A stretch of DNA of 64,000 nucleotides, taken from NCBI RefSeq assembly GCF_019352175.1, contig NZ_JACBYI010000012.1, forward strand, positions 108,451 through 172,450, written 5' to 3'. A program made the translations under genes and the position numbers. Positions 35,113 to 44,530 of the stretch are shown one piece after another; the stretch's first letter is position 1, and each line of letters starts with the position of its first letter. The notes beneath the pieces were generated by a model. The model saw only the letters and a program-made list of their open reading frames with translations. It was not told where the DNA came from and ran no database searches. This DNA is from Paenibacillus sp. S150 (GTDB lineage: Bacteria > Bacillota > Bacilli > Paenibacillales > Paenibacillaceae).

Positions 35113-37437
35113 ATGAAACCGTTCTCATTTTATAAATCGAAAAAATATTTCCAGACCGTCATGTTCTCCATCATGCTTGCCATGGCCCTTATTCTGACAG
35201 GGTTATCCATCGTTAATACCTATGTGCTGGAACGGTCGATCAAAAATGTGCAGGAGAGCTCCAATCTGAAGGTGCTGACGCAAACAGAGTACAATCTTTC
35301 TTATATGAATGAAATTATCACCCATCTGTCCACCTTCGCCTATAACGATAATCTGCTGATTCCGCTTCTGTTCTCCAAACCGCTGCCCCAGATGGACTAC
35401 ATCCGCGGCTACCGCGAAATGTCCAATTTGATGAAAAGCTCCTCATTTCTGCATTCCATCGCCGTCTATAATGCTTCGAGCGGAGAGCTGTACGGCTCCA
35501 CCAGCGACTTTTTGGTTGACGGCGGGGTTACAAAAGCGAAAATGGCGGATTGGCTGCTTCAGCCTCCGCAGCCGCATCCCACCTCCCGGCTCATTCCCGT
35601 CAGCCTTGAACAAGACGACGGGCGGACCGATGCCTTCGCCTTCATCGTAACCGATGCTTATCTGCCGTTTACCGGCGACCGTTCGGCACTGATTCTATAT
35701 ATCGAATCCGGCTGGATCTTTGACAGCCTGAGCCGGTTGAATAACGCCGGCAATCAGGCACAGGGGCAAATCTACATCCAGACCTCGGACGGCCAGCTGC
35801 TGTCCAATGAAAAGCCTGCCCGGACGGGCAGCCTGGACCAGGCGGCCATTACGGAGATGCTTCAGCGTAACATGGCAGCCCACAGCGGACATTCCGGTTC
35901 ATTTATCGGCGGTACCGGCGGGGAGAAGAGCATTATCACCTATATGGACGGGATCGGGGACTGGACGATTCTGTATATCCAGCCGTACAAATCCGTCATG
36001 AAGGAAGTGGCAGAAGCCCGCAGCAAATCGCTGCTGATTACGGGTCTGTTCCTCCTGCTGTCCATAGCCGTTTCCATCTGGCTGTCCTATAAGCTCTATG
36101 ATCCTATCGAAAACATGCTGCGGCGGATTCGCACCCAGACTGCAGGCGGCAAGCAGGACGGGCTGAAGGGCGGCAACGAGCTTGAGCTGATGAGCGAGCA
36201 TTACCGGCTCATGTCCGAGAAGCTGCAGGAAATCACCTCCGAGCAGATCGTGAACAAATACTATTTCCGCAAATTCCTCACCGACAGCCGCATGTTCTCC
36301 CATAATGACATGCAGCTGCTGATCGAGAAACACGGACTGCACATTTCGCTCCGTGCATCCTTGCTCGTATGCGTGCTGCGGATTGACCGCTACGCCGCCT
36401 ATGATTCTGCTACCCCGGCTTCCTCCAAGAAGCTGCACAGCTTCGCCCTCGTCAATATTGCCCAGGAGATCATGTCCCGCGCTTATTCCTGCGAAGCCGT
36501 AGATCTTCAAGGCGGCCATATCGTGCTTGCCGTATCGGCAGCGGGGAATGGGTCCGATTTCGGGAATGTCAAACCCTTGATCAGAGAAATTCAGGATACG
36601 ATCGAGCAGTATTACGGCCTGTCGCTGTCCTGCGGCGTCAGCGGATCAATCTCCCAGCTGCCGCAGCTCTCCTCGGCCTACTATCAGGCCTATCAGTTGT
36701 CTCTGTACACCTTTGCTGCCGGATACAAATGCGTTGTTACGCCCGAGGAGGTCCGCGGGAATCTGGCAAACACACGGAAGTCGCTTCCGCCCGATATTGA
36801 GCGGAAGCTGTCGGAAGCCCTGAAGAAGGGTCAGCTTACGGCGGCCGGCAGCGAGCTGGAGAAGGCCTTCTCTCTTCTGGCTGTATTCCAATATGAAGAG
36901 ATGCGACGGGCCGTATCGGACCTGGCGTGGGTGGTGCAGAATACGGCGGCGGACATCATGAACAACCGGGTTGCGACCTTGAACCTGGATATTGACCAGA
37001 TTTACAGAATTCCCCAGAAGCATGAAACGCTCGATGAGATTTACGTTGCCCTTCTGGCGTTTTGCGCCAAAATATGCGAAGGCCAGCGGCCGGTAAGTCC
37101 CGAGCGCAATGAACTCATCATCGGTACGGTCAAGGAAGTGATCGGGCAGAAATTCGCGGACCTGAATTTAAGCCAGCAATCCATTGCCTCCAACGTCAAG
37201 CTCACCTCCGCCTATGTCGGCAAGCTCTTTAAGGAGAGCTGCGGTGTATCCATTACGGAATACATCAATGATGTAAGGCTGCGGCATGCGCAGGACCTGC
37301 TGCTGAAGAGCAATTATACGATCGCCGAAATCATGGACAAATGCGGCTATGCCAACCAGAGCTACTTTTTCCGTCTCTTCAAAGGCAAATTCGGAACCAC
37401 GCCAAAGGATTACCGGATCAAAAAATCACTTTCCTGA
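35113..37437 (+). CDS. Membrane-anchored AraC family regulator with Cache-type sensor
   Basis: A 774-residue protein with the same architecture as the regulator at 24154: N-terminal helix (VMFSIMLAMALILTGLSIVN), extracellular sensor, second helix (LLITGLFLLLSIAVSIWLSY), HAMP-like linker, middle domain, and a C-terminal AraC domain (LSQQSIASNVKLTSAYVGKL, YTIAEIMDKCGYANQSYFFR). AAAGGGG lies upstream of the ATG. It is divergent from the secreted beta-helix gene and directly upstream of the LplB/LplC-type importer genes, so it probably regulates both. The two regulators look like paralogues, aligning over their whole length by motif order. Confidence 0.92.
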   Translation: MKPFSFYKSKKYFQTVMFSIMLAMALILTGLSIVNTYVLERSIKNVQESSNLKVLTQTEYNLSYMNEIITHLSTFAYNDNLLIPLLFSKPLPQMDYIRGYREMSNLMKSSSFLHSIAVYNASSGELYGSTSDFLVDGGVTKAKMADWLLQPPQPHPTSRLIPVSLEQDDGRTDAFAFIVTDAYLPFTGDRSALILYIESGWIFDSLSRLNNAGNQAQGQIYIQTSDGQLLSNEKPARTGSLDQAAITEMLQRNMAAHSGHSGSFIGGTGGEKSIITYMDGIGDWTILYIQPYKSVMKEVAEARSKSLLITGLFLLLSIAVSIWLSYKLYDPIENMLRRIRTQTAGGKQDGLKGGNELELMSEHYRLMSEKLQEITSEQIVNKYYFRKFLTDSRMFSHNDMQLLIEKHGLHISLRASLLVCVLRIDRYAAYDSATPASSKKLHSFALVNIAQEIMSRAYSCEAVDLQGGHIVLAVSAAGNGSDFGNVKPLIREIQDTIEQYYGLSLSCGVSGSISQLPQLSSAYYQAYQLSLYTFAAGYKCVVTPEEVRGNLANTRKSLPPDIERKLSEALKKGQLTAAGSELEKAFSLLAVFQYEEMRRAVSDLAWVVQNTAADIMNNRVATLNLDIDQIYRIPQKHETLDEIYVALLAFCAKICEGQRPVSPERNELIIGTVKEVIGQKFADLNLSQQSIASNVKLTSAYVGKLFKESCGVSITEYINDVRLRHAQDLLLKSNYTIAEIMDKCGYANQSYFFRLFKGKFGTTPKDYRIKKSLS

Positions 37438-37573
37438 GCCCTCATTCAAAGAAAAAACATCAATTCTGATTTTTTACAGCCCTGCCGCACAGCTTTTCGA
37501 AGATGTGATTGTAGCTCCCGCCTCAGCATCATGGCATGATGGTCTCATCACAGGAATGGAGGAGGAGAAAAAG

Positions 37574-38563
37574 ATGGGGAAGCCTGAGCCGGTCAAGCTG
37601 GGCGCAATCCATAAGGGCACAGGCCATAAGCAGCCCGCCGTTCTTAGATGGATTACAAGCGAATTCAGACATCTGCGCAAGAACCGCGAGCTGCTGCTGC
37701 TCGCCTTGCCCGGTATATTGTTCAAGCTTGTTATTGCTTACTTTCCAATGGTGGGTCTGATTCTGGCATTTAAGTATTTCAGGTATGACCAGGGCATTTT
37801 CGGCAGCAAATGGGTAGGGCTGCAGAATTTCGAGTTTCTCTTTAAGGCGCAGGATGCCTTCCGTATTATCCGCAATACGCTTTTATACAACTTTTCCTAT
37901 ATCATTCTGGGAACGGTTGCGGCACTGCTGCTTGCCCTGCTCCTGGGTGAGCTGTCCGGGCGGCTGGTCAAAGTCTATCAGACGACGATGTTCCTGCCTT
38001 TTTTTATCTCAATGGTCATCGTAGGTTATGTTGGAAACGCTTTCCTTGACTTTCAGAACGGCTATCTCAACACCCTGCTGGGCTACCTGGGCGTGGAACC
38101 CCACAACTGGTATCTGGAGACTGCTCCATGGATTTTCATTCTTCCGCTGGTCTCGCTCTGGAAGGGCATCGGCTTCTCGACCCTGATTTATTACGCGGGC
38201 ATTACCGGGATTAACCCGGATTACTATGAAGCGGCCACGCTCGACGGCGCAACCCGTGTCCAGATGATGAGAAGAATTACGCTGCCCCTGCTCAAGCCGC
38301 TGATCATTATTTTATTTATTCTGGGGCTCGGCAACATCATCCGCGGTGATTTCGGCCTGCACTATTTCCTGCCGAACAACGTGGGGCCGAACTTTCCGAC
38401 CACAGACATTATCGATACGTACGTATACCGGGCACTGACGAAGCTGGGCGACATCAACTCTGCTGCGGCCGTCGGTTTCCTGCAGTCGGTAGTGGGACTC
38501 ATCACGGTTGTAACTGCCAACTATGTCGTCCGGCGCATCGATAATGACAGCGCACTTTTTTGA
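37574..38563 (+). CDS. ABC transporter permease, LplB-like
   Basis: A 329-residue permease with six membrane helices and the EAA loop NPDYYEAATLDGATRVQMMR. I use the ATG at 37574, right after GGAGGAGGAG; the longer frame from 37349 overlaps the regulator gene. Large-substrate importers of this group take up complex oligosaccharides such as those from pectin or other plant glycans. The partner permease follows 18 bases later. Confidence 0.9.
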   Translation: MGKPEPVKLGAIHKGTGHKQPAVLRWITSEFRHLRKNRELLLLALPGILFKLVIAYFPMVGLILAFKYFRYDQGIFGSKWVGLQNFEFLFKAQDAFRIIRNTLLYNFSYIILGTVAALLLALLLGELSGRLVKVYQTTMFLPFFISMVIVGYVGNAFLDFQNGYLNTLLGYLGVEPHNWYLETAPWIFILPLVSLWKGIGFSTLIYYAGITGINPDYYEAATLDGATRVQMMRRITLPLLKPLIIILFILGLGNIIRGDFGLHYFLPNNVGPNFPTTDIIDTYVYRALTKLGDINSAAAVGFLQSVVGLITVVTANYVVRRIDNDSALF

Positions 38564-38581
38564 ACAGGAGGCCGTTTTATT

Positions 38582-39469
38582 ATGAATTCCGCACCTTCCA
38601 AGCCGTCCAACGCCGGCATTAATATCTTCTTCATCATTGTCTGCCTGATTATCGCGCTGCCGTTCGTGCTCATCGTCTCGATCTCGCTGACCTCGGAGGA
38701 TTCCTTAAGCCAGTTCGGCTACCACTTCATTGCCAAGGAATGGAGCTTCGAGGCTTACCGGATTGTCTTTGAGAAGCCGGCTACCCTGCTGCACGGATAC
38801 GGGGTAACGATACTGATTACTGTGGTCGGCACGCTGCTCTCGCTGCTGCTGACGGCCATGATGGCCTATCCGCTCGCCCGCAGGGATTTCCGCTATAACC
38901 GCCAGCTCACCTTTTTTGTCTTCTTCACGATGCTGTTCAACGGCGGGCTGATTCCGTTCTACATTCTTATGACGCAGTATCTGCATCTCAAGAACACTCT
39001 GGCCGCGCTGATCATTCCGGGACTGCTGAGCCCCTTCAACATAATGATTATGAAGGGGTTTCTGGACAAAATCTCCAAGGAAATCATCGAGTCCGCCAAG
39101 GTTGACGGGGCCAGGGAATTCCGCATTTTCTTCCGGATTATCCTGCCGCTGTCCACACCCGCCCTGGCTACGCTGGGTCTGTTGATTTCCTTCGGCTACT
39201 GGAACGAATGGTTCAATGCGCTGCTCTTTATCGACAATGACAAGTTCATCCCTTTGCAGCTGCTGCTCGTGCGGATTCTGTCCCAGGCCGATTTCCTGGC
39301 CAACTCTCCGATGGCGGAGGTCTCGGATAAGCTGAAATACGCGAGCTTCCCGACCAAGTCGGTCCGGATGGCCATGGCGATCGTCGCAAGCGGTCCCATG
39401 CTGCTGATCTTTCCGTTCTTTCAAAAGTATTTCGTCAAGGGCATTACCGTCGGCTCCCTGAAGGAGTAG
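38582..39469 (+). CDS. ABC transporter permease, LplC/YtcP-like
   Basis: A 295-residue inner-membrane subunit with EAA loop SKEIIESAKVDGAREFRIFF. AGGAGG lies shortly before the ATG. It pairs with the LplB-like permease and the lipoprotein at 39502. As in the other sugar importers here, no ATPase gene is linked. Confidence 0.92.
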   Translation: MNSAPSKPSNAGINIFFIIVCLIIALPFVLIVSISLTSEDSLSQFGYHFIAKEWSFEAYRIVFEKPATLLHGYGVTILITVVGTLLSLLLTAMMAYPLARRDFRYNRQLTFFVFFTMLFNGGLIPFYILMTQYLHLKNTLAALIIPGLLSPFNIMIMKGFLDKISKEIIESAKVDGAREFRIFFRIILPLSTPALATLGLLISFGYWNEWFNALLFIDNDKFIPLQLLLVRILSQADFLANSPMAEVSDKLKYASFPTKSVRMAMAIVASGPMLLIFPFFQKYFVKGITVGSLKE

Positions 39470-39501
39470 CCTTATTAATCAGATAAATGGAGGGTTCATC
39501 C

Positions 39502-41055
39502 ATGACCAAACCTGCCAAAGCAATCGCTCTGAAGCTCTGCCTGTTCCTGCTGTGCCTGGCCGTCCTCGCCGCCTGCTCGGACAATGGAAATAACAGTGCC
39601 GCTTCCCCGGGCAATGACGCCAATGCGCCTGCGGCCAGCACCGATCCTGCCGGTTCACCTGCCCCTTCCGGGCTGCCGGAGGTTAAGCTGACCTTCATCT
39701 ATCCGGTCGCCGCCGATCCTGGGCCTGACCAGCAGCTGGTCAACGACGAGATCAACAAATATTTGAAGGAGAAAATCAATGCCACGGTTGAACTCAAGCC
39801 GCTGACCTTCGACGAATACGAGCCTAAGCTCAATGCGATGCTTGCCGCTCAGGAAAACTTCGACATCGCCTTCAGCTCCAAAGGCTGGCTGGGCAACTAT
39901 CAGCCTTACATCGACAGAGGGGCCTATCTGGAAATCACCGGCGACATGATCAGCAAATATGCGCCCGAAGCGCGGGCCAATATTCCCGATAAATTCTGGC
40001 CGGATATGAAAGCTGCCGACGGCAAGGTATACGGATTTCCTGTCTACCAAATCGCCGCCAAGCAGAAGAGCTTCGTTATTCAAAAACGTTTTGCCGATAA
40101 ATACAATCTGGATATCGCTTCCATTCAATCGTATAAGGACATCGGGCCCTTCCTCAAAACACTTAAGGAAAACGAGAAAGGCATTATTCCGCTCGGCCTC
40201 GCCCAGAATTCCAACGGGATTTACATTGACCGGACCGAGGTCGGTGCCGACGGCTCTCCGGTATTTTACAAGAAAGACGACCCCGACATGAAGATGATCT
40301 CCAAGATCACCCAGCTGGAGGGCAAAAAAGAATATTTTCAAACGATGCACGACTGGTTCAAGGCCGGATACATCAACCAGGATGCGCCCGTGCTGCAGAA
40401 TATCAATGATCTGAAAAACAAGGGCAACGTCGCAGTGGCCATCGAATTCACCTCGAAGCCGGGGGGCGAGATCAGTGAGAAGGCCATTAACGGCGGCAAC
40501 GATGTCATCTATGCACCGATTTCCGACAGCTATTTCACCGGAATTGCCAGCGCAATTCAGGTTATCAACAAAAACTCCAAAAATCCCGAACGTGCGCTCA
40601 TGCTGATCAATCTGCTGAACACCGATCAATACCTGTATAACCTGATCTGCAACGGCATCGAAGGCAAGCACTATACCAAAACCGGCGAGCAGTATATCGC
40701 ACCCATTGAAAATTCGGGTTACGCCCCCAACGGCGACTGGGTCTTCGGCAACCAGTTCAACGCCTTCCTGAAGCCGGGGCAAGCCGCGGATACCTGGGAG
40801 AAAACGATTGAGCTGAACGACAACGCTATTGTGCCTGCCAGCAACGGATTCCAGTACAGCGAAGAGAAAGTCAAAGCAGAGATGGCGAACATCAACGCGG
40901 TCAAGAATGAATTCGAAGCTGCGCTGGAGACAGGAGCGGTGGAGCCGGACAAAGTGCTCAGCGATTATATCGACAAGCTCAAAGCCTCAGGCATCGAAAA
41001 GGTCGAAGCCGAGATTGGAGCGCAGTGGGAGGCTTTTCTGAAGAACAAAGAATAA
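39502..41055 (+). CDS. Oligosaccharide-binding lipoprotein of the LplA/YtcQ type
   Basis: A 517-residue binding protein. The signal peptide starts MTKPAKAIALKLCLFLLCLAV and the lipobox is LAAC, followed by a Ser/Pro/Ala-rich linker. DEINKYLKEKINATVELKPL and the mid-protein YGFPVYQIAAKQKSFVIQK are typical of large LplA-like binding proteins that go with LplB/LplC permeases. The ATG at 39502 is nine bases after GGAGGG. A strong terminator follows. The ligand is probably an oligosaccharide released by the secreted beta-helix protein encoded upstream on the other strand; this is inference. Confidence 0.9.
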   Translation: MTKPAKAIALKLCLFLLCLAVLAACSDNGNNSAASPGNDANAPAASTDPAGSPAPSGLPEVKLTFIYPVAADPGPDQQLVNDEINKYLKEKINATVELKPLTFDEYEPKLNAMLAAQENFDIAFSSKGWLGNYQPYIDRGAYLEITGDMISKYAPEARANIPDKFWPDMKAADGKVYGFPVYQIAAKQKSFVIQKRFADKYNLDIASIQSYKDIGPFLKTLKENEKGIIPLGLAQNSNGIYIDRTEVGADGSPVFYKKDDPDMKMISKITQLEGKKEYFQTMHDWFKAGYINQDAPVLQNINDLKNKGNVAVAIEFTSKPGGEISEKAINGGNDVIYAPISDSYFTGIASAIQVINKNSKNPERALMLINLLNTDQYLYNLICNGIEGKHYTKTGEQYIAPIENSGYAPNGDWVFGNQFNAFLKPGQAADTWEKTIELNDNAIVPASNGFQYSEEKVKAEMANINAVKNEFEAALETGAVEPDKVLSDYIDKLKASGIEKVEAEIGAQWEAFLKNKE

Positions 41056-41136
41056 GCTGCGGACGATCGTCAGCAGCGGTGAGAGGGCCGGCGGCTTCAG
41101 AGCATGACGGCGGCTTCACCGCGACCTGCATATCAA

Positions 41137-41170
41137 GCACCGGCGCTGCAATTGGGCGCCGGTGCTTTTT
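41137..41170 (+). terminator. Terminator of the LplB/LplC-type operon
   Basis: A 10-bp GC-rich stem, GCACCGGCGC / GCGCCGGTGC, followed by TTTTTGT. It lies about 80 bases after the lipoprotein stop codon. Confidence 0.92.
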
Positions 41171-41302
41171 GTGCAATCCGTTATCCTTGAATCCATTCCC
41201 GCTCGCCTAATTCCCCATTCCTGCGTTTTTTTTGTTAAAATAGAATGGTCGGCGCATTTTCAGGCAATCTTAGCGCCAGTCACTGAAACGGAGGCCTCAC
41301 CT

Positions 41303-42055
41303 GTGGATTATATTATTCTGGACATCGAATTCAACGGCCGCAAATTTGCCAGCGAGCACCCAATGGAGGTCATTGAGATTGGAGCCGTCCGGTTAGACGC
41401 TTCCTTGCAGGTTAAGGATGAATTCTCGGCTTTGATCAAACCCATATATTTCTCTACCCTGAATTCGTTCATTAAGAAAAAAACCGGCATCCCCCAAGAG
41501 GATATCGACGTTGCCGACCGCTTTCCCAAGGTAATTACCGCCTTTAAAGCCTGGCTTGATCAAAGCGCGGACGGCGTGCTGCTCCTGACCTGGGGCGGCG
41601 AGGATATGAAAAGGATCATACAGGATGTACGCATGCACAAAATGGACGATGCCTACTGGCTCGCCGCCACCTACTTCGATCTGCTCAAAGGCGTGCTGCG
41701 GGCCCGCGGCCTCAGCAACGATATCAGCGTCGAAGGGGCTATGGCCCTGTTCGGGCTGGAGCCCTCCGGGTCGGCGCACCGCGCGCTGGACGATGCCAGG
41801 ATGACCGCGGATATTTTCCGCGCCGTCTTCCCGGAGCTGGACTTTGAGCGTTCCCAGCATTATGTGGACACCTTCTCCAACGCCAGAGAACGCAAAACCG
41901 TCAAGATCGCGATCAAAGCCATGAACGCGCAAAAGATCGTTCCCACCTGGGAGCTGGTGGCCGAGCATTACTTCCCCGGAGAAGATGCTTTGGCCGATCC
42001 CCGGAAGCTGGCGGAGCTGCAGGCTTATTTTGCGGCCCAGCTCGGCAAGAAATAG
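41303..42055 (+). CDS. 3'-5' exonuclease, DnaQ-like (KapD-related)
   Basis: A 250-residue DEDDh-type exonuclease. The first Asp/Glu pair is in YIILDIEFNGRKF. A middle Asp lies in KAWLDQSADGVLLLTWGGED. The last motif is AHRALDDARMTADIF with His and Asp. The fold is shared by KapD and ExoX-type RNA/DNA exonucleases. The start is GTG 41303, eight bases after GGAGG. It is a single gene followed by a terminator. The substrate is unknown. Confidence 0.85.
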   Translation: MDYIILDIEFNGRKFASEHPMEVIEIGAVRLDASLQVKDEFSALIKPIYFSTLNSFIKKKTGIPQEDIDVADRFPKVITAFKAWLDQSADGVLLLTWGGEDMKRIIQDVRMHKMDDAYWLAATYFDLLKGVLRARGLSNDISVEGAMALFGLEPSGSAHRALDDARMTADIFRAVFPELDFERSQHYVDTFSNARERKTVKIAIKAMNAQKIVPTWELVAEHYFPGEDALADPRKLAELQAYFAAQLGKK

Positions 42056-42079
42056 TGCGCCTCCATACTTAATCATAGC

Positions 42080-42126
42080 CAGCGGCAGTTCTCCTAGCGG
42101 GTATACTAGGAAGACTGCCGCTGTTT
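42080..42126 (+). terminator. Terminator after the exonuclease gene
   Basis: CAGCGGCAGT pairs with ACTGCCGCTG, with an inner TCCTAG/CTAGGA stem, followed by TTTGCTT. Confidence 0.85.
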
Positions 42127-42187
42127 GCTTCAAATATAAGTGCTCAAGCTATATATCAATCTTACGTTTCTCGCTGAAAATTAACGT

Positions 42188-42218
42188 TTGACATTGCCGT
42201 TGCGTAAAGGTGTACAGT
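42188..42218 (+). promoter_or_regulatory. MerR-type promoter with 19-bp spacer, no MerR gene attached
   Basis: TTGACA at 42188-42193 and TACAGT at 42213-42218 are separated by 19 bases. The spacer contains the dyad CCGTTGCGTAAAGG. This geometry is the hallmark of MerR-family-activated promoters. The following 280 bases hold an ATG at 42307 after GGAGGC that opens only 27 codons, so no recognisable gene is driven. The rest of the 444-bp gap (42056-42499) shows nothing else except the terminator at 42080. Confidence 0.6.
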
Positions 42219-42499
42219 GATTTTGCAAGCAGCTGCCTGCACGGCGTCACAGTGAAGCGGTCCAGCCCTGGCACACGCTGACAAAGATTCGGAGGCTGAA
42301 GAGATTATGGAGTGGCGATCCTCTCTTCATCTTCTACGACCAGGATGGATTCCGTCATGTCCCTTCCCCCTCTTCTTCGTAAATATCTGAGATGCGTATT
42401 GCAAAAAGAGACGCCCTCATCCGCATCGGGAGCATCCCGTTACCCGGCGTTTCAATTCAGTCATAATGCAGCTTCCGCACGCTCAAGCCACTGCAGCTC

Positions 42500-43264
42500 C
42501 TACAGGCTGCGGTGCAGCAGTTCCAGCACGCTGCGCAGCTCGGCTACCGCCAGCTGACCCGGCGCCGAGGGCTTATGTGCCGCACCGAAGGTCAGCGCCG
42601 AGCCAAAGATTTCACCTGCCAGACGGCTGACTACACCTTCACCCGCCATGGACATGGTAATGATCGGCCGGTCCGCATAGAGCTCCTGCATCGTATTGGT
42701 TGCGGCAAGCAGAGCAAGTACATCGCCGGCGCTGTTTGGCATAACGGCAATCTTGGGCAGGTCCCCGCCAAGCTCCTGGGCCTTCCGCAGCCGGGAGACA
42801 ATCTCCTCCTGGGATGGCGTTCCGTGAAAGTCATGATTCGAGACAATCACGAACACCCCGCAGGCATGTGCGGCGGCAATCAGTCCTCGGACATCTTCCT
42901 CCTCATGGAACAGCTCCACATCGATGATATCCACATGGCCGCTCTCAGCAGCCGCCTTATTCAGCCGGAGGTAATATTCCGTGGAGATCTCCCGCTCACC
43001 GCCTTCTCTGGCGCTGCGGAACGTGAAAATCAGCGGAGTGTACGGCAGGATGGAGGAGATTTCGGCCAACGCTTGCCGGACAGCCCCAAGCTCCTCCACC
43101 TCGGCAAAATAGTCGCTTCTCCACTCCACCAGATCGGGTGCCAGCGCCTTCAAGGCCCCCGCCTCTGCCACAAGCTCCGGCGTCGTGGCACCCATCAGCG
43201 GAACGCAGATTTTGGGGATGCCCTCACCGAGGACTATATTTCTAACGGTTACTGTGCCGCTCAT
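42500..43264 (-). CDS. aroD: 3-Dehydroquinate dehydratase, type I
   Basis: A 254-residue enzyme of the shikimate pathway. VEWRSDYF, the catalytic His in VSNHDFHGTP and the Schiff-base Lys in PKIAVMP are all present, as in type I (class I aldolase) dehydroquinases. It dehydrates 3-dehydroquinate to 3-dehydroshikimate in the cytoplasm. It stands 48 bases downstream of the ribokinase gene and far from other aro genes, so the gene could serve quinate-type catabolism or be a dispersed biosynthetic gene. Confidence 0.95.
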   Translation of the reverse strand: MSGTVTVRNIVLGEGIPKICVPLMGATTPELVAEAGALKALAPDLVEWRSDYFAEVEELGAVRQALAEISSILPYTPLIFTFRSAREGGEREISTEYYLRLNKAAAESGHVDIIDVELFHEEEDVRGLIAAAHACGVFVIVSNHDFHGTPSQEEIVSRLRKAQELGGDLPKIAVMPNSAGDVLALLAATNTMQELYADRPIITMSMAGEGVVSRLAGEIFGSALTFGAAHKPSAPGQLAVAELRSVLELLHRSL

Positions 43265-43312
43265 TTCCTTCAGCTCCTTATAAATCAGCGTATATCCAGG
43301 TTTAAGTTCATA

Positions 43313-44251
43313 TTACCATTCCGCAGCTTCCTTCAGGAAGCGCTCAACCTCCGGCAGCCGCGGAAGCGAAGGAATCGCCCCCTGCTTGCCAACGGCCAGC
43401 GCACCGACGGCATTGGCGAACCGGACCGCTTCATCAAGCGTTTTCCCGCCTGTAAGCTGCACAGCCAGCGCACCGTTGAAGGAATCTCCTGCAGCTACCG
43501 TGTCCACAGCCTGGACAGGGAAGCCGGGGATATGCAGGCTTCCTGCCTTATTCACAACCAATGCACCCTTGGAGCCGAGCGTCACGATGACGTTTTGTAC
43601 TCCTTTTTGCAATAAAATCCGTGCTGCCTGCTCTGCATCATCTATACTGTTCACGGCGATCCCGGCCAGGATGCCCGCCTCCGTCTCATTGGGGGTCAGG
43701 TAAGTTACATGCTGCAGAAGATCATCGCCAAGCTCCTGCGCCGGAGCCGGATTCAGTATCACCGGAATTCCATGCCCGCCCGCCATAGCCGCAGCATGTT
43801 CACACATAAGGATATCCGTCTCCAGCTGCATCACTACAATATCCGCCTGGCTAAGCACAGGCTCCAGCGCAGCAATATCCGCCGGACCCATCTCTATATT
43901 CGCGCCGGGCACAACGATAATCCGGTTCTCCCCTTCTCCGTCCACAACAATGGAAGCCACACCGGTTGCCTGCGTTTCACTCTCCACAATATGCTGCGTA
44001 TGTATATGCTCCTGCCGCATCACCTCAAGCAGCTCGCTGCCAAATGCATCCCTGCCTACTCTGCCGATCATCGTCACCTCGGCACCGAGCCTGGCCGCAG
44101 CGGCCGCCTGATTGGCGCCCTTCCCGCCAGGAGACAACGCAAACCTTTGTCCGAACAGGGTTTCTCCGGCTTGCGGAGCCCGTTCCGTACGCACTACCAT
44201 ATCCATATTCAAGCTTCCGATTACCACTATGCTCAACTTGGCCACCACCAT
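43313..44251 (-). CDS. rbsK: Ribokinase
   Basis: A 312-residue PfkB-family sugar kinase. The N-terminal GSLNMDMVV and GGKGANQAAAAARLGAEV are characteristic of ribokinases. The C-terminal VDTVAAGDSFNGALAV holds the catalytic Asp and anion hole. It phosphorylates ribose at O5, so it could use ribose released by the nucleoside hydrolase of this window, though the two genes are far apart. The ATG at 44251 has only a weak GAAGAG upstream. Confidence 0.93.
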   Translation of the reverse strand: MVVAKLSIVVIGSLNMDMVVRTERAPQAGETLFGQRFALSPGGKGANQAAAAARLGAEVTMIGRVGRDAFGSELLEVMRQEHIHTQHIVESETQATGVASIVVDGEGENRIIVVPGANIEMGPADIAALEPVLSQADIVVMQLETDILMCEHAAAMAGGHGIPVILNPAPAQELGDDLLQHVTYLTPNETEAGILAGIAVNSIDDAEQAARILLQKGVQNVIVTLGSKGALVVNKAGSLHIPGFPVQAVDTVAAGDSFNGALAVQLTGGKTLDEAVRFANAVGALAVGKQGAIPSLPRLPEVERFLKEAAEW

Positions 44252-44419
44252 CAGTTTATTTCTCTTCGACTTGATTACATAATCCAGGAGTTAAGCTGCC
44301 CAGCTTCCTTTTATACCCCTTCTTATCTTATGGCCTGGAGCCTGCTTAATCAAATTTTTAATATTTTCTTCACAGAAACTTCGGTATGCTTTTTCGCTGC
44401 GGATGTGCTAGAATAAGTG

Positions 44420-44466
44420 TGCAATCGCTTTCATACAACTCTTTATTCATTTGAGCAAACGTTTGC
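44420..44466 (+). promoter_or_regulatory. Two LacI/CcpA-type operators before the glucan phosphorylase gene
   Basis: TGCAATCGCTTTCA at 44420-44433 fits the cre consensus with one mismatch. GCAAACGTTTGC at 44455-44466 is a perfect 12-bp palindrome of the LacI-family operator type. They lie 65-110 bases before the GTG start, so phosphorylase expression is probably sugar-controlled. Confidence 0.7.
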
Positions 44467-44530
44467 ACCTAAGATTAAGCCTGCAGTAATGCCAGCTTCT
44501 ACTCTAATTCGTATTTAGGAGGCTTATCAA

